Assembly: GCA_016710635.1 (NCBI GenBank)
Contig: JADJVL010000008.1
Location: 191,258-255,257, forward strand
Length of the DNA stretch: 64,000 nt
DNA from: Holophagaceae bacterium
Lineage (GTDB): Bacteria > Acidobacteriota > Holophagae > Holophagales > Holophagaceae
Reading direction: 5' to 3'
How positions within the stretch are numbered: position 1 is the first letter of the stretch; each line of letters starts with the position of its first letter. A program made the translations under genes and the position numbers. Under the pieces are notes generated by a model. That model was not told the origin of the DNA. It saw nothing but the letters and a program-made list of their open reading frames with translations, and ran no database searches. Shown one piece after another: positions 52,698 through 61,727 of this stretch.

Positions 52698-53920
52698 TGG
52701 ACGCCCGGGAACCCCTCTCCGCCGCGGTCCGGGCCCTTAGGGCCAACAAGCTGCGCTCGGCTCTGACGGCGCTGGGGATCATCATCGGCGTGGCCTCCGT
52801 CATCATCGTGGTGAGCCTCATCCAAGGCCTGAAGGGCAGCGTCCTGAAGCAGATCGAGAAGGCGGGCAGCCAGACCCTGGTGGTCCGGCCCGTCTTCCCC
52901 ACGGACATGCCCTATCCCGAGTTCACGAAGATCAGGAACAAGGACCTGACCCTCGAGGAGATGCGCGCCCTCGGCCGGGCCGTCCCCCAGATCACGCAGC
53001 TCACGCCCCTCTTCTTCAACGGCGGCGAAGCGAAGGCCGAAGGCCGGACCGCCAGCGTCACCATCATCATGACGGACGAGAGCTACCTGGAACTCAACAG
53101 CGTCAATCTCACCGCCGGAAGGAACTTCGTGCCCTCGGACCTGCGGCTGAGCAACAAGGTCGCCATCATCGGCCCGCGGGTCATCGAGAAGCTGGGCCTG
53201 AAAGGCAATCCCCTGGGCCGTGCCATCACGACCTCCGGCATGAGCCTGGAGGTCATCGGCGTGCTGGAGGAGCAGGGATCGTCCCTGGGCAACGACCAGG
53301 ATTCCTACATCCTCATCCCCCTCACGACGGGCCGCGCCACCCTGACGGACGCCCAGCGGCGGCAGCTCTTCTTCCAGGCGCGCATCGACCCGAGGATCAG
53401 CGCCGACGACGGCGCCGAGCTCGTGGAGGACGCGCTGCGCCGCATCAAGGGGTTAAAGGGCAAGGAACCCAAGGGCTTTCAGGTCTTCAGCCCCAAGCAG
53501 ATCACCGGCATCATCGGCGGCATCACTTCGGCCATCACCACCGTGGCCGGCGGGATGGTTTCCATCGCCCTGCTCGTTGGCGGCATCGGCATCATGAACA
53601 TCATGCTGGTGAGCGTGACGGAGCGGACCCGCGAGATCGGCGTGCGCAAGGCGGTGGGCGCCAAGCGCAAGCACATCCTCGCCCAGTTCCTCATCGAAGC
53701 CTCGTTCCTGTGCATCGCCGGCGGAGCCATCGGGATCGCCGCCGGGTATCTGGGCGGCGCCCTGCTGGGCAAGGCCCTCTTCGGGACCTACGGCACCGTG
53801 CCCCTGTGGGCGGTGGTGAGCGCCTTCGCGGTGCCCGCGGCCATTGGCTTGATCTTCGGCCTCTACCCCGCCGCGAAGGCCTCCAAGCTGGACCCCATCG
53901 AGTCCCTGCGGTTCGAGTGA
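52697..53920 (+). CDS. MacB/FtsX-type ABC transporter permease
   Basis: 407 residues. The N-terminal transmembrane helix RSALTALGIIIGVASVIIVVSL is the conserved FtsX/MacB start. A periplasmic domain of about 220 residues follows (with PEFTKIRNKDLTLEEMRAL and TAGRNFVPSDL), then three transmembrane helices (about 285-400) with IGIMNIMLVSVTERTREIGVRKAVGAKRKHI, the conserved FtsX cytosolic loop. It is a permease without its own ATPase domain, and no ATP-binding gene is nearby. Together with the adaptor it probably exports a lipid, peptide or drug when paired with an ATPase encoded elsewhere. Confidence 0.9.
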   Translation: MDAREPLSAAVRALRANKLRSALTALGIIIGVASVIIVVSLIQGLKGSVLKQIEKAGSQTLVVRPVFPTDMPYPEFTKIRNKDLTLEEMRALGRAVPQITQLTPLFFNGGEAKAEGRTASVTIIMTDESYLELNSVNLTAGRNFVPSDLRLSNKVAIIGPRVIEKLGLKGNPLGRAITTSGMSLEVIGVLEEQGSSLGNDQDSYILIPLTTGRATLTDAQRRQLFFQARIDPRISADDGAELVEDALRRIKGLKGKEPKGFQVFSPKQITGIIGGITSAITTVAGGMVSIALLVGGIGIMNIMLVSVTERTREIGVRKAVGAKRKHILAQFLIEASFLCIAGGAIGIAAGYLGGALLGKALFGTYGTVPLWAVVSAFAVPAAIGLIFGLYPAAKASKLDPIESLRFE

Positions 53921-53927
53921 ACGCGGA

Positions 53928-53961
53928 GGCGGGGCGGCGGGGAATGCCCCGCCGCCCCGCC
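53928..53961. terminator. Bidirectional terminator
   Basis: A 15-bp perfect stem (ggcggggcggcgggg / ccccgccgccccgcc) with loop aatg, between the MacB-like gene and the convergent EF-G-like gene. Confidence 0.85.
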
Positions 53962-53976
53962 GTTTGAGTTGGGAAC

Positions 53977-56013
53977 CTACTTGGCTTCCAGCGCGGCCTT
54001 GCGGGCCTTCACCACCGCATCGGCCTCCCGGCCTTCCATCTCCTGCAGGTGGTCGAACTTCCAGGCGAAGGTGCCCACGCCCATGGTGAGGGAGCGCAGC
54101 TCGACGATGAGGTCGTGCATCTCGCTCTGGGGCAGGAAGGCGTTCACCACGTCCCAGCCCTTCCAGCCCTCCTTGGCGTCGAAGCCCAGGATCTGCCCCG
54201 CCCGCCGGCCCGTGACCAGGCGCTGGGCCTTGGCCGTGTGCTCGTTGGGCACGCTGATCTCCACGGAGACGATGGGCTCCAGGAGCACGGGCATGCAGAG
54301 CGGCATGCCTTCCGTCATCGCCACCCGGGCCGCGGCCTTGAAGGCCATATCGCTGCTGTCCACCGTGTGGTAGCTGCCGGCGGTGAGGGTCACCGCGATG
54401 TCCACCACCGGGAAGCCCAGCGGGCCCTGCTTCAGGTAGTCCTTCACGCCGTTGTCCACGGAGCTGAAGTACTGGCGGGGGACCACGCCGCCGACGATGG
54501 TCTCGGCGAACTGGTAGCCGGAGCCCCGGGGCAGCGGCTTGATGTCGAGGTAGACGTCCCCGAAGGCGCCGTGGCCGCCGGACTGGTGCTTGTAGCGGCC
54601 GTGCTGGTTCACCCCCTTGCGGATGGTCTCCTTGTAGGGGACCTGGGGACGCTCGGACTTCACGTCGAGGCCGAAGCGCGACTTCAGGCGGTCGAGGGCG
54701 TTCTTCAGGTGGATCTCGCCCTGGCCCCAGAGAAGCTGCTCATGGGTGTCGGCGTTCTGCTCCACGCTGAGGCTGGGATCCTCTTCGCACAGCTTGTGCA
54801 GGGCGCCGCTCAGCTTCACCTCATCGCCCATCTTGGTGACCTTCATGGCGATGCAGGTGAAGGGCTGAAGCGGTGCGGGCCAGGGGAGTTCCGCCGACGA
54901 TCCCCCGGAGACGGTCTGGCCCGTGAGCGCCTCCTCCAGGCGGCCCAGGGAGACCACTTCCCCGGCGGCCGCCTTGGCCACCTTCTCCTGACGGGAGCCC
55001 ATGAGCCGCATGATCCCGTTGAGGCGCGCGCCGTTCAGGGTCGTGCCATCGGCGATCTCGCCCCGCCAGATCCGGGCCAGGCTCTGCTTGCCGACGTGGG
55101 GCGCGTGCACCGTCTTGAAGATCTGGGCGAGGGGCTCGGTGCCGCCGGCCACGCCGACGCGCGCCGCCGTGGCCGAAGCCTCCGGCGCCTCGTCGCGCAG
55201 GGCCTGGAGCAGGCGCTTGATGCCGTGGTCCCCCTCGGCGCTGCCGAAGAAGACCGGGACGATGAGATCCTGCTCAAGGTCCCGCTTGAGGTTCTCGGAG
55301 ATCTCATCCACCGGCGGATTCACGTCCCCGAGGAGCTCCTCCATCAGGTGGTCGTCGAAGTCGGCCAGCCGCTCCAGCATCTCCTGCCGGGCCGCGTGCT
55401 CTTCGGGCAGCACACCCTCGGGCAGCTGCATGAGGTCGGCGTCCTCGTGGCCCTTGAACCCGTAGGCATGCTCGCTGACGAGGTCCACGAAACCGGTGAT
55501 GACGCTGTTCTCCTTGAGTGGGATCTCCCGAAGGATGAGCGGCCGCGAACTGATGGCCTGGAGCGCCGCGAGGGTCTCGCTGATCTTCGCGTCGCCGCCG
55601 GCGTCGACCTTGTTGATGAAGACCACGTGGGGGATCTTCCGTTCGTCCAGGAACTGGAGGACCGGCGCCACCGTGGGCGCCTTGTGTGGCTCGGGCTCGG
55701 CCACCACCACCGCCACGTCCACCACCAGGAGGGCGTTCATGGCGTCCTGGGTGAACTCCACAGAGCCCGGGCAGTCGAGAAAGGTCCAGGCTTCGCCCAG
55801 GTAGGTGGCGGAGGCCACGCTGAGGTCGACGCTCATCCCGCGGGCCTTGGCTTCCGCCGAGCTGTCGCCCACGGTGTTGTGGTCCTTCACCAAGCCCTTC
55901 TTCGCGATCGCCCCGCACTGCAGGAGGATCGCCTCCATGAGCGAAGTCTTGCCGCTGAGATAGGGTCCGACCAGGGCCGCGGCCCTGGGTCCGGAGGGGG
56001 CAATGCCCGTCAT
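53977..56013 (-). CDS. EF-G-like translation-factor GTPase
   Basis: 678 residues from ATG 56013 with GGAGG 6 bases upstream; longer readings run out of the gene. Domain order follows EF-G. The P-loop GPYLSGKT is at 16-23, a switch I remnant RGMSVDLSVAS at 58-68, DCPGS at 80-84, NKVD at 134-137, and domains II to V follow with EVVSLGRLEEALTGQTV, GQGEIHLKNALDRLKSRFG and GAFGDVYLDIKPLPRGSGYQF. The usual DTPGH reads DCPGS, so the histidine that activates water in EF-G is serine here. This is the EF-G-like subfamily, distinct from the essential fusA; its biological job is not settled. Confidence 0.88.
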   Translation of the reverse strand: MTGIAPSGPRAAALVGPYLSGKTSLMEAILLQCGAIAKKGLVKDHNTVGDSSAEAKARGMSVDLSVASATYLGEAWTFLDCPGSVEFTQDAMNALLVVDVAVVVAEPEPHKAPTVAPVLQFLDERKIPHVVFINKVDAGGDAKISETLAALQAISSRPLILREIPLKENSVITGFVDLVSEHAYGFKGHEDADLMQLPEGVLPEEHAARQEMLERLADFDDHLMEELLGDVNPPVDEISENLKRDLEQDLIVPVFFGSAEGDHGIKRLLQALRDEAPEASATAARVGVAGGTEPLAQIFKTVHAPHVGKQSLARIWRGEIADGTTLNGARLNGIMRLMGSRQEKVAKAAAGEVVSLGRLEEALTGQTVSGGSSAELPWPAPLQPFTCIAMKVTKMGDEVKLSGALHKLCEEDPSLSVEQNADTHEQLLWGQGEIHLKNALDRLKSRFGLDVKSERPQVPYKETIRKGVNQHGRYKHQSGGHGAFGDVYLDIKPLPRGSGYQFAETIVGGVVPRQYFSSVDNGVKDYLKQGPLGFPVVDIAVTLTAGSYHTVDSSDMAFKAAARVAMTEGMPLCMPVLLEPIVSVEISVPNEHTAKAQRLVTGRRAGQILGFDAKEGWKGWDVVNAFLPQSEMHDLIVELRSLTMGVGTFAWKFDHLQEMEGREADAVVKARKAALEAK

Positions 56014-56121
56014 GAGTGCCTCCAAGAATGCTGGTCTGGGTGGGTGCAGTGTAATGGGGAGCGGCGCAGAGGCAAGCAGGAAGGCTTGCCACGCGGGGCC
56101 GCGGAGCGCCAGGATGCCGCC

Positions 56122-57540
56122 ATGCCTTCCCTTCCGACCTGGGCGTGGATCCTGGCGGGCCTCTTCCTGGCCCTGGCCTTGGCGCGCGCGGGGAGGCTGT
56201 GGCTGCGGCGATTCTTCTTCAGGCTGGCGGTCCGTACCCGTCGCGACCTGGGCGTGAGGCTGAACCCCGTCACCCTCACCCGCAAGGCGAAGCTCAAGTC
56301 CGAGCTGATGGAGGATCCGCAGCTGTCGGCCTTCGTCCGGGACCACGCGGCGGCGGCGGGCAGGGACGAAGTCGCCCTCTGGGCCGACGTGAACGAATAT
56401 CTGGAGGAGATCATTCCTGCCTTCAAGTTGCTCACCACCTACCGCTACGGGAAGAAGGTGGCCGGCGCGCTGCTGCGCGGGCTCTACCGGGTGCGCGTAG
56501 GACGCAGCGCCGAAGCTGAATTGAACCAGATCCCCAGGACTGCTTCGGTGATCTATGTCATGAACCACCGCAGCAACGCGGACTACGTGCTGGTGGCCTT
56601 CCTCCTGGCGAACCGCGTCGCCATCTCCTGGGCCGTGGGCGAATGGGCCCGCGTGTGGCCCCTGGAGCGGATCTTCAAGAGCTTCGGCTCGTTCTTCATC
56701 CGGCGCCGCTTCCGCGACCCGCTTTACCACCGCGTCCTCGAGCGCTACGTGCAGCGCGCGGTGGAGGCCGGCATCACCCAGGGCATCTTCCTCGAAGGCG
56801 GGCTCAGCCGGGATGGCGGCCTGCTGAAGCCCAAGCTCGGCCTGCTCGACTACATGGCCCGCGCGCAGGCGGACCTGGTCTTCATTCCCGTCGGTCTGAA
56901 CTACGACCGTGTGCTCGAAGACGTCAGCCTCACGGAAGAAGCCTCCCGCAGGGAGACTACCCACAGCCCGGACACGGAGGCCCGACCCCGGACCTCCTCC
57001 CTGCGCCGCACGGCGTTCTGGATCCTGGGCCTCCTGTTCCGGGGTGCGACGGGGCGGTTCCATCGCCTTGGTTATGCCGTGGCCAATTTCGGCGCCCCGG
57101 TGCCTGCTCGGGAGATCCTTCCGGAAACCTACGCGTCCCTGGACTGGGAGGCGCGGAAGCCGCACCTGGAAGCCCTCGCCGACCGCCTCATGGCGGCGGT
57201 GCGAAGCGAGATTCCCGTGACGCCCGTCGCCTTGGTGGCGTGGGCCTTCCGGAACCTGGGTCCCGGAGCCCACACGCGGGAGGACCTCGAGACCGCGTGC
57301 CGCCGCCACTTCAATGAAGCCCAGGCGGGCGGCCTGCCTGCCTACCTGGCCCGGGGCGAGGCGGCCCGCGCGGTCACCATGGGCATCCGGATCCTCCTGC
57401 TGCGGGGCATCCTCGTCGAGGACCGGGGAGGCCTGCGGACGATGCAAGGCCGCGATGCACTGCTGGACTACTACGCTTCCAGCGTGGCCCATCATTTCTC
57501 GATGGATCCCACCCGGCCCTCGGATATACCGATTCCATAG
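56122..57540 (+). CDS. PlsB-like glycerol-3-phosphate acyltransferase
   Basis: 472 residues from ATG 56122 with AGGA 7 bases upstream. An N-terminal helix (WAWILAGLFLALALARAG) is followed by the acyltransferase core. VIYVMNHRSNADYVL holds the NHx4D motif I near 150, and FLEGGLSRDGGLLKPKLGLLDYM is motif III near 230. VFIPVGLNYDRV follows. The long C-terminal part (after about 300) resembles the PlsB tail. It would acylate glycerol-3-phosphate in phospholipid synthesis, or a related acceptor. It is divergent from the EF-G-like gene. Confidence 0.8.
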   Translation: MPSLPTWAWILAGLFLALALARAGRLWLRRFFFRLAVRTRRDLGVRLNPVTLTRKAKLKSELMEDPQLSAFVRDHAAAAGRDEVALWADVNEYLEEIIPAFKLLTTYRYGKKVAGALLRGLYRVRVGRSAEAELNQIPRTASVIYVMNHRSNADYVLVAFLLANRVAISWAVGEWARVWPLERIFKSFGSFFIRRRFRDPLYHRVLERYVQRAVEAGITQGIFLEGGLSRDGGLLKPKLGLLDYMARAQADLVFIPVGLNYDRVLEDVSLTEEASRRETTHSPDTEARPRTSSLRRTAFWILGLLFRGATGRFHRLGYAVANFGAPVPAREILPETYASLDWEARKPHLEALADRLMAAVRSEIPVTPVALVAWAFRNLGPGAHTREDLETACRRHFNEAQAGGLPAYLARGEAARAVTMGIRILLLRGILVEDRGGLRTMQGRDALLDYYASSVAHHFSMDPTRPSDIPIP

Positions 57541-57602
57541 CCTCGGATTACCTGGATCGAATCGGCTGCCCAGGCCCCGTATCCTGCCTCGGGAGGTGCC
57601 GC

Positions 57603-58385
57603 ATGGCGCGCATGGACGAAGTTGATTACCGGATCCACGGGGAGGACATCCAGTTCGTGGAGATCGGCCTGGACCCGGGCGAGGCGGCCATCGCCGAGCC
57701 CGGCGGAATGATGTTCATGGATCCCGGCATCGCCGTGGACACGGTCTTCGGCGACGGGTCCTCCCAGGGCCAGGGCTTCATGGGCGCCCTGATGGGGGCG
57801 GGCAAGCGGCTGCTCACCGGGGAGAACATGTTCACCACGGTCTTCCACAACGAAAGCCGCGAGAAGCAGGTGGTGGCCTTCGCCGCCCCCTACCCTGGCC
57901 GCATCGTGCCCCTGCACCTCGGCCAGCTCGGCGGCGAGCTCATCTGCCAGAAGGACAGCTTCCTCGCCGCCGCCAAGGGCGTGAGCCTTGGCATCGCGTT
58001 GAACCGCCGCCTCGGCGCGGGCCTCTTCGGCGGCGAGGGCTTCATCCTCCAGCGGCTCACCGGCGACGGGCTGGTCTTCATCCACGCCGGCGGCATGATC
58101 CTCGAACGGGAGCTGAAAGCCGGCGAAACCCTGCGCGTGGACACGGGCTGCCTGGTGGGCATGCAGCCCACCGTGCGCTATGACATCCAGCTCGTGCGAG
58201 GGGTCAAGAGCGCCCTCTTCGGCGGGGAAGGCCTCTTCTACGCGACCCTCTCGGGGCCTGGCCGCGTCTGGCTCCAGAGCCTGCCCTTCTCGCGGATGGC
58301 GGATCGCATCCTCGCCGCCACCCGGAACCGGCAGGAGGAAGGCTCGGTGCTCGGCGGCGTGGGCCGGATCCTGAACGGCGGCTGA
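57603..58385 (+). CDS. AIM24/TIGR00266 family protein
   Basis: 260 residues from ATG 57603 with GGGAGG 6 bases upstream. The family pattern is clear: GEAAIAEPGGMMFMDPGI, VAFAAPYPGRIVPLHLGQLGG, EGFILQRLTGDGLVFIHAGG, LRVDTGCLVGMQPTVRYDIQLV and LSGPGRVWLQSLPFSRMADRI. These beta-prism-like proteins are widespread; AIM24 acts in mitochondria, but the bacterial role is unknown. It ends before a hairpin and lies 62 bp after the PlsB-like gene. Confidence 0.85.
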   Translation: MARMDEVDYRIHGEDIQFVEIGLDPGEAAIAEPGGMMFMDPGIAVDTVFGDGSSQGQGFMGALMGAGKRLLTGENMFTTVFHNESREKQVVAFAAPYPGRIVPLHLGQLGGELICQKDSFLAAAKGVSLGIALNRRLGAGLFGGEGFILQRLTGDGLVFIHAGGMILERELKAGETLRVDTGCLVGMQPTVRYDIQLVRGVKSALFGGEGLFYATLSGPGRVWLQSLPFSRMADRILAATRNRQEEGSVLGGVGRILNGG

Positions 58386-58405
58386 GGCTTCACTGCTGAA
58401 CACGA

Positions 58406-58431
58406 AAAGGGCACCCTTCCGGGTGCCCTTT
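58406..58431. terminator. Bidirectional terminator
   Basis: An 11-bp perfect stem (aaagggcaccc / gggtgcccttt) with loop ttcc, between the AIM24 gene and the convergent lipoprotein gene. Confidence 0.85.
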
Positions 58432-58451
58432 CCATGCCGGGGTGGAGCTGA

Positions 58452-59597
58452 CTACTGGGAGATGGCGAAGGCCACGCGGTCGTTGCGCACGCGCTCCAGG
58501 TCAAGGATCTTCACGGTGGCGGTGCTGCGGTCCTCGCTGTAGGTGAGACTGTAGTGCTCGTCCTTCACCAGGGAGCCCGGGATCACGTTCACCTTGCCGA
58601 TCTTGGAGAAACCCATCTCCGCGGCCTTGATGGTGATGACCGCGTCGCCGTCCAGGGCCAGGTCCTTGTCGAACCGGGCGGACTTGGCGTTGGGGCCCAT
58701 GCGGTCCTTGGCGAAGATGGGCACCACGATCACGCCCTCGGCTTCCAGCTTCTTGCGGTCGCCCACCAGGTAGTGCATGGCGTTGAGCTTGGCCCGCTGC
58801 TGGGTGGACAGGGTAGACAGGCCGTTGACCTGCTCCATCAGGCCCGTCTTTTCCGTGCGCAGGGCGTCGATGTCCGCTTCGATCTTCGTCTTGGTCACGA
58901 TGAGGCCGTCGACCTTCTGCTGCAGTTCTTCCGCCATCTTCTTGGCGTCGTCGCGCTCGCCCTCGAGCTTCTGCTTGGCCTGCTTGGTGGCGTCCGTGGG
59001 GCTGATGTCGGCCTTGCCCTGGGACACGGAGGTGCCGTACTTGCCATTGACGAAGAAGTGGTAGACCTCCCAGCCCGGCTTCAGCTCCTCGAGGATGTTG
59101 GACTTGGCCACCAGCTCCTTGGCCTGCTCCTCATCGAGGCCGCGCTTCTTGAGGAAGCGCATCGCGAGCGCGTAGTGGTTGTCCCCTTCCTTGACGAGTT
59201 CGGGCCGGGGCAGCAGGGCGCGCACGCCCGCCAGCTTCTTGTTGAGCACGGCGATCTCGGCGTCCTTGTCGAGGATCACCTGAAGCAGGTCGCCGGTGCC
59301 GGTGCCCTTTTCCTCCTTCAGCCGCTTCTCCAGCAGCGACTTCTGCTCGGGGCTCAACTGCATGGTTTCCGGATTGGGCTTCGCGTCGGGCAGCTTGGCG
59401 GCGTCCGCGGCCTTGGCCTGGGTCTGGGCGGCGGTCTGGATCTGCTGCTGGATGGCCTGGGCCTCCGTGGCCTTGGCGGCCAGGGTCTGCACCTGCTGGT
59501 CCTCCTTGGGCTTCTTGTCGCAGCCGAGGGTGGCGATGAGCAGGGCCGGGGCCAGGAGGGCGGGAAGAGCCCAACGACTGAGGTTCTTGCGGTTCAT
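58452..59597 (-). CDS. Coiled-coil lipoprotein of unknown function
   Basis: 381 residues from ATG 59597 (GGAGA 5 bases upstream); an in-frame ATG at 59609 adds four residues. Lipobox LATLGC-type (LIATLGC, Cys26). The mature protein is rich in Ala, Gln and Lys with a long coiled coil (for example QIQTAAQTQAKAADAAKL and TKQAKQKLEGERDDAKKMAEELQQKV ... LIVTKTKIEADIDAL). The C-terminal 110 residues are a compact beta-rich domain (VIVVPIFAKDRMGPNAK ... KVNVIPGSLVKDEHYSL). It resembles envelope spacer or tether proteins. No family name is known to me. Confidence 0.8.
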   Translation of the reverse strand: MNRKNLSRWALPALLAPALLIATLGCDKKPKEDQQVQTLAAKATEAQAIQQQIQTAAQTQAKAADAAKLPDAKPNPETMQLSPEQKSLLEKRLKEEKGTGTGDLLQVILDKDAEIAVLNKKLAGVRALLPRPELVKEGDNHYALAMRFLKKRGLDEEQAKELVAKSNILEELKPGWEVYHFFVNGKYGTSVSQGKADISPTDATKQAKQKLEGERDDAKKMAEELQQKVDGLIVTKTKIEADIDALRTEKTGLMEQVNGLSTLSTQQRAKLNAMHYLVGDRKKLEAEGVIVVPIFAKDRMGPNAKSARFDKDLALDGDAVITIKAAEMGFSKIGKVNVIPGSLVKDEHYSLTYSEDRSTATVKILDLERVRNDRVAFAISQ

Positions 59598-59764
59598 GGT
59601 TGTCTCCATTGAAGGTCCAACATGTGGATGCCTTCATTGTCGTCCATGCTTCGCCCCACGCCAAACCCGCGCCTGAATCCTTCCGAACCCTGGAAAAGCA
59701 TGGCCGAACGGAAGGACTGCACGGCCTTGACATAGCTGTGACGAAAGGGAACCGCCCAGGGCCC

Positions 59765-60250
59765 TCAGGGTTCGAAATAACCGTAGAGGTAGGCGTTCAC
59801 CAGGGTGTCCGTGCTCCCGGCGTTGACCTTTGTGACCTTCAGTTCCACCTGGGTGCCCGCGGGAAAGCTGATCCCGGTGGTGAAGTGTTCCGAGCCTTCG
59901 AGGAAGGCCTGGCTGCCCTGCGCCGGCGTCCGGACTAGCCGGAGGTAGGTGGAGATGTGGGCCCCGGAACTGTTCGCGCCGAGGCTCAGGTCGACGCCGT
60001 ACTGGCCGTTGAATCCGTACCGGAGGCCCGTGACCACGAACTTCATGCCGGCGGGCACGGTGATGGCGGTGTTCACGGGGAAGGACTGGGCGTAGGCGCC
60101 GCCCTGGATCTGGTACCAGTAGAAGTTGGGGCTGTTGTAGGTCTGGTTGCGGCGGAACACCACCATGTTGCCCGCCGGGGCCGCCTGGGCCGTCAGCACG
60201 GGAAGCGAAAGCAGGGCGAGGGCCGCGGCGCGGATCAGATGCTTGTTCAT
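59765..60250 (-). CDS. Small secreted protein
   Basis: 161 residues from ATG 60250 with GGAG 7 bases upstream; longer readings lack a ribosome site. A signal peptide (MNKHLIRAAALALLSLPVLTAQA) precedes an all-beta, aromatic-rich domain of about 138 residues (NMVVFRRNQTYNSPNFYWYQIQ; TVPAGMKFVVTGLRYGFNG). It looks like a single small beta-sandwich. No family is recognised. It is divergent from the DUF1446 gene (115-bp gap). Confidence 0.75.
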   Translation of the reverse strand: MNKHLIRAAALALLSLPVLTAQAAPAGNMVVFRRNQTYNSPNFYWYQIQGGAYAQSFPVNTAITVPAGMKFVVTGLRYGFNGQYGVDLSLGANSSGAHISTYLRLVRTPAQGSQAFLEGSEHFTTGISFPAGTQVELKVTKVNAGSTDTLVNAYLYGYFEP

Positions 60251-60365
60251 GGGCGTCTCCGGGATGGGATGGTCCAGGCTAGGCCCCCGCCGGGGACAGG
60301 CCTGGACCACTTTCCGATCTCGCTCCTGGACCAGTCGCCCGTAGAATCGAAAGGTTGGAGTGACC

Positions 60366-61724
60366 ATGCCGAAGATCGTCCGCATCGCCAATGGCCAGGG
60401 CTTCTGGGGGGACAGCATCGACGCCCCCGTGCGCCTCATCGAGTACGGGAAGATCGACTACCTGAACCTGGACTACCTCGCGGAAGTCACCCTCTCCATC
60501 ATGCAGAAGCAGAAGCGGAAGACCCCTTCCCTGGGCTACGCCACGGACTTCGTGGACCTCATGGCCCGCACCCTTCCCATGATCAAGGCCAAGGGCATCC
60601 GCGTCATCGCCAACGCCGGCGGCGTGAACCCCGAGGCCTGCCGCACCGCGATCCTCGAGGTCGCGCGGAAGCTCGGCGTGAAGGGCCTGAAGATCGCCAC
60701 GGTCACCGGCGACGACGTCATGGACCGCCTCCAGGAGTTCAAGGCCGCGGGCCACAAGCTCGCCAACATGGATACGGGCGCGGGCCTCTTCGACGAGGAG
60801 CTGGAGATCATCAGCGCCAACGTGTACATGGAGACCGCGTGCATGGTGGAGGCCCTGGCCACCGGCGCCGACATCGTGCTGACGGGCCGCTGCACGGATC
60901 CCGGCCTCACCTTGGCGCCCCTCATCCACGAGTTCGGCTGGGCAGCCGACGACTGGAACCGCCTCGCCGCGGGCACCATCGCGGGCCACATCCTGGAATG
61001 CGGCGCCCAGTCCACCGGCGGCAACTTCTCCCGCTGGTGGGAGGTGCCTGACCTCTGGAATGTGGGCTATCCCATCGCCGAAGTCGTCGAGGACGGCACC
61101 TTCGTCATCACCAAGGCCGAGGGCACCGGCGGCATGGTCACCGTGGACACGGTGAGCGAGCAGCTCGTCTACGAGATGGGCGATCCCCAGAACTACATCA
61201 CCCCGGACGTGGTGGCGGACTTCACCTCCATCCGGCTGCGGCAGGAGGGCCCGGACCGCGTGGCGGTGAGCGGCATCCAGGGCCATCCCAAGACGCCTTT
61301 CCTGAAGGTGAGCGGCAGCTATCTGAAGGGCTACAAGTCCACGGGCCAGCTCACCCTGCCGGGCCCGCGGGCCCTGGAGAAGGCGAAGCTCTGCGCCGAA
61401 ATCGTGTGGAAGCGCCTGGAGGCGGCGGGCTGCGTGTACGAGCACACGGACGCCGAGTACCTGGGCGCCAGCACGGTCCACAAGGGCATCGCCTTCGAGC
61501 CCGCGGACCCGGCGGAGATCGTGCTGCGCCTCAGCGTGAAGGACGGCGACCGGAAGAAGGTGGAGCGCTTCGGCCGGGAGCTGGCGCCCCTCGTCACCGC
61601 GGGTCCCAGCGGCGTCACCGGTTTCGCCGGCGGCCGTCCGAAGGCCCAGGAGATCGTGGCCTACTGGCCCGCGCTGATCCCCCGCGAGCTGATCACCTGG
61701 AAGGTGACGGTGGAGGAGGTCTAG
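60366..61724 (+). CDS. DUF1446 (AtuA-like) family protein
   Basis: 452 residues from ATG 60366 with GGAG 5 bases upstream; GTG 60360 is possible. The N-terminal RIANGQGFWGDSIDAPVRLIE and YLNLDYLAEVTLSIMQKQK, then NAGGVNPEAC, YMETACMVEALATGADIVLTGRCTDP and GHILECGAQSTGGNFSRW, fit DUF1446. Some members (AtuA) take part in acyclic terpene degradation; most have no assigned reaction. Here no other atu genes are near, so the pathway is open. Three bases separate it from the next gene. Confidence 0.85.
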   Translation: MPKIVRIANGQGFWGDSIDAPVRLIEYGKIDYLNLDYLAEVTLSIMQKQKRKTPSLGYATDFVDLMARTLPMIKAKGIRVIANAGGVNPEACRTAILEVARKLGVKGLKIATVTGDDVMDRLQEFKAAGHKLANMDTGAGLFDEELEIISANVYMETACMVEALATGADIVLTGRCTDPGLTLAPLIHEFGWAADDWNRLAAGTIAGHILECGAQSTGGNFSRWWEVPDLWNVGYPIAEVVEDGTFVITKAEGTGGMVTVDTVSEQLVYEMGDPQNYITPDVVADFTSIRLRQEGPDRVAVSGIQGHPKTPFLKVSGSYLKGYKSTGQLTLPGPRALEKAKLCAEIVWKRLEAAGCVYEHTDAEYLGASTVHKGIAFEPADPAEIVLRLSVKDGDRKKVERFGRELAPLVTAGPSGVTGFAGGRPKAQEIVAYWPALIPRELITWKVTVEEV

Positions 61725-61727
61725 GGC

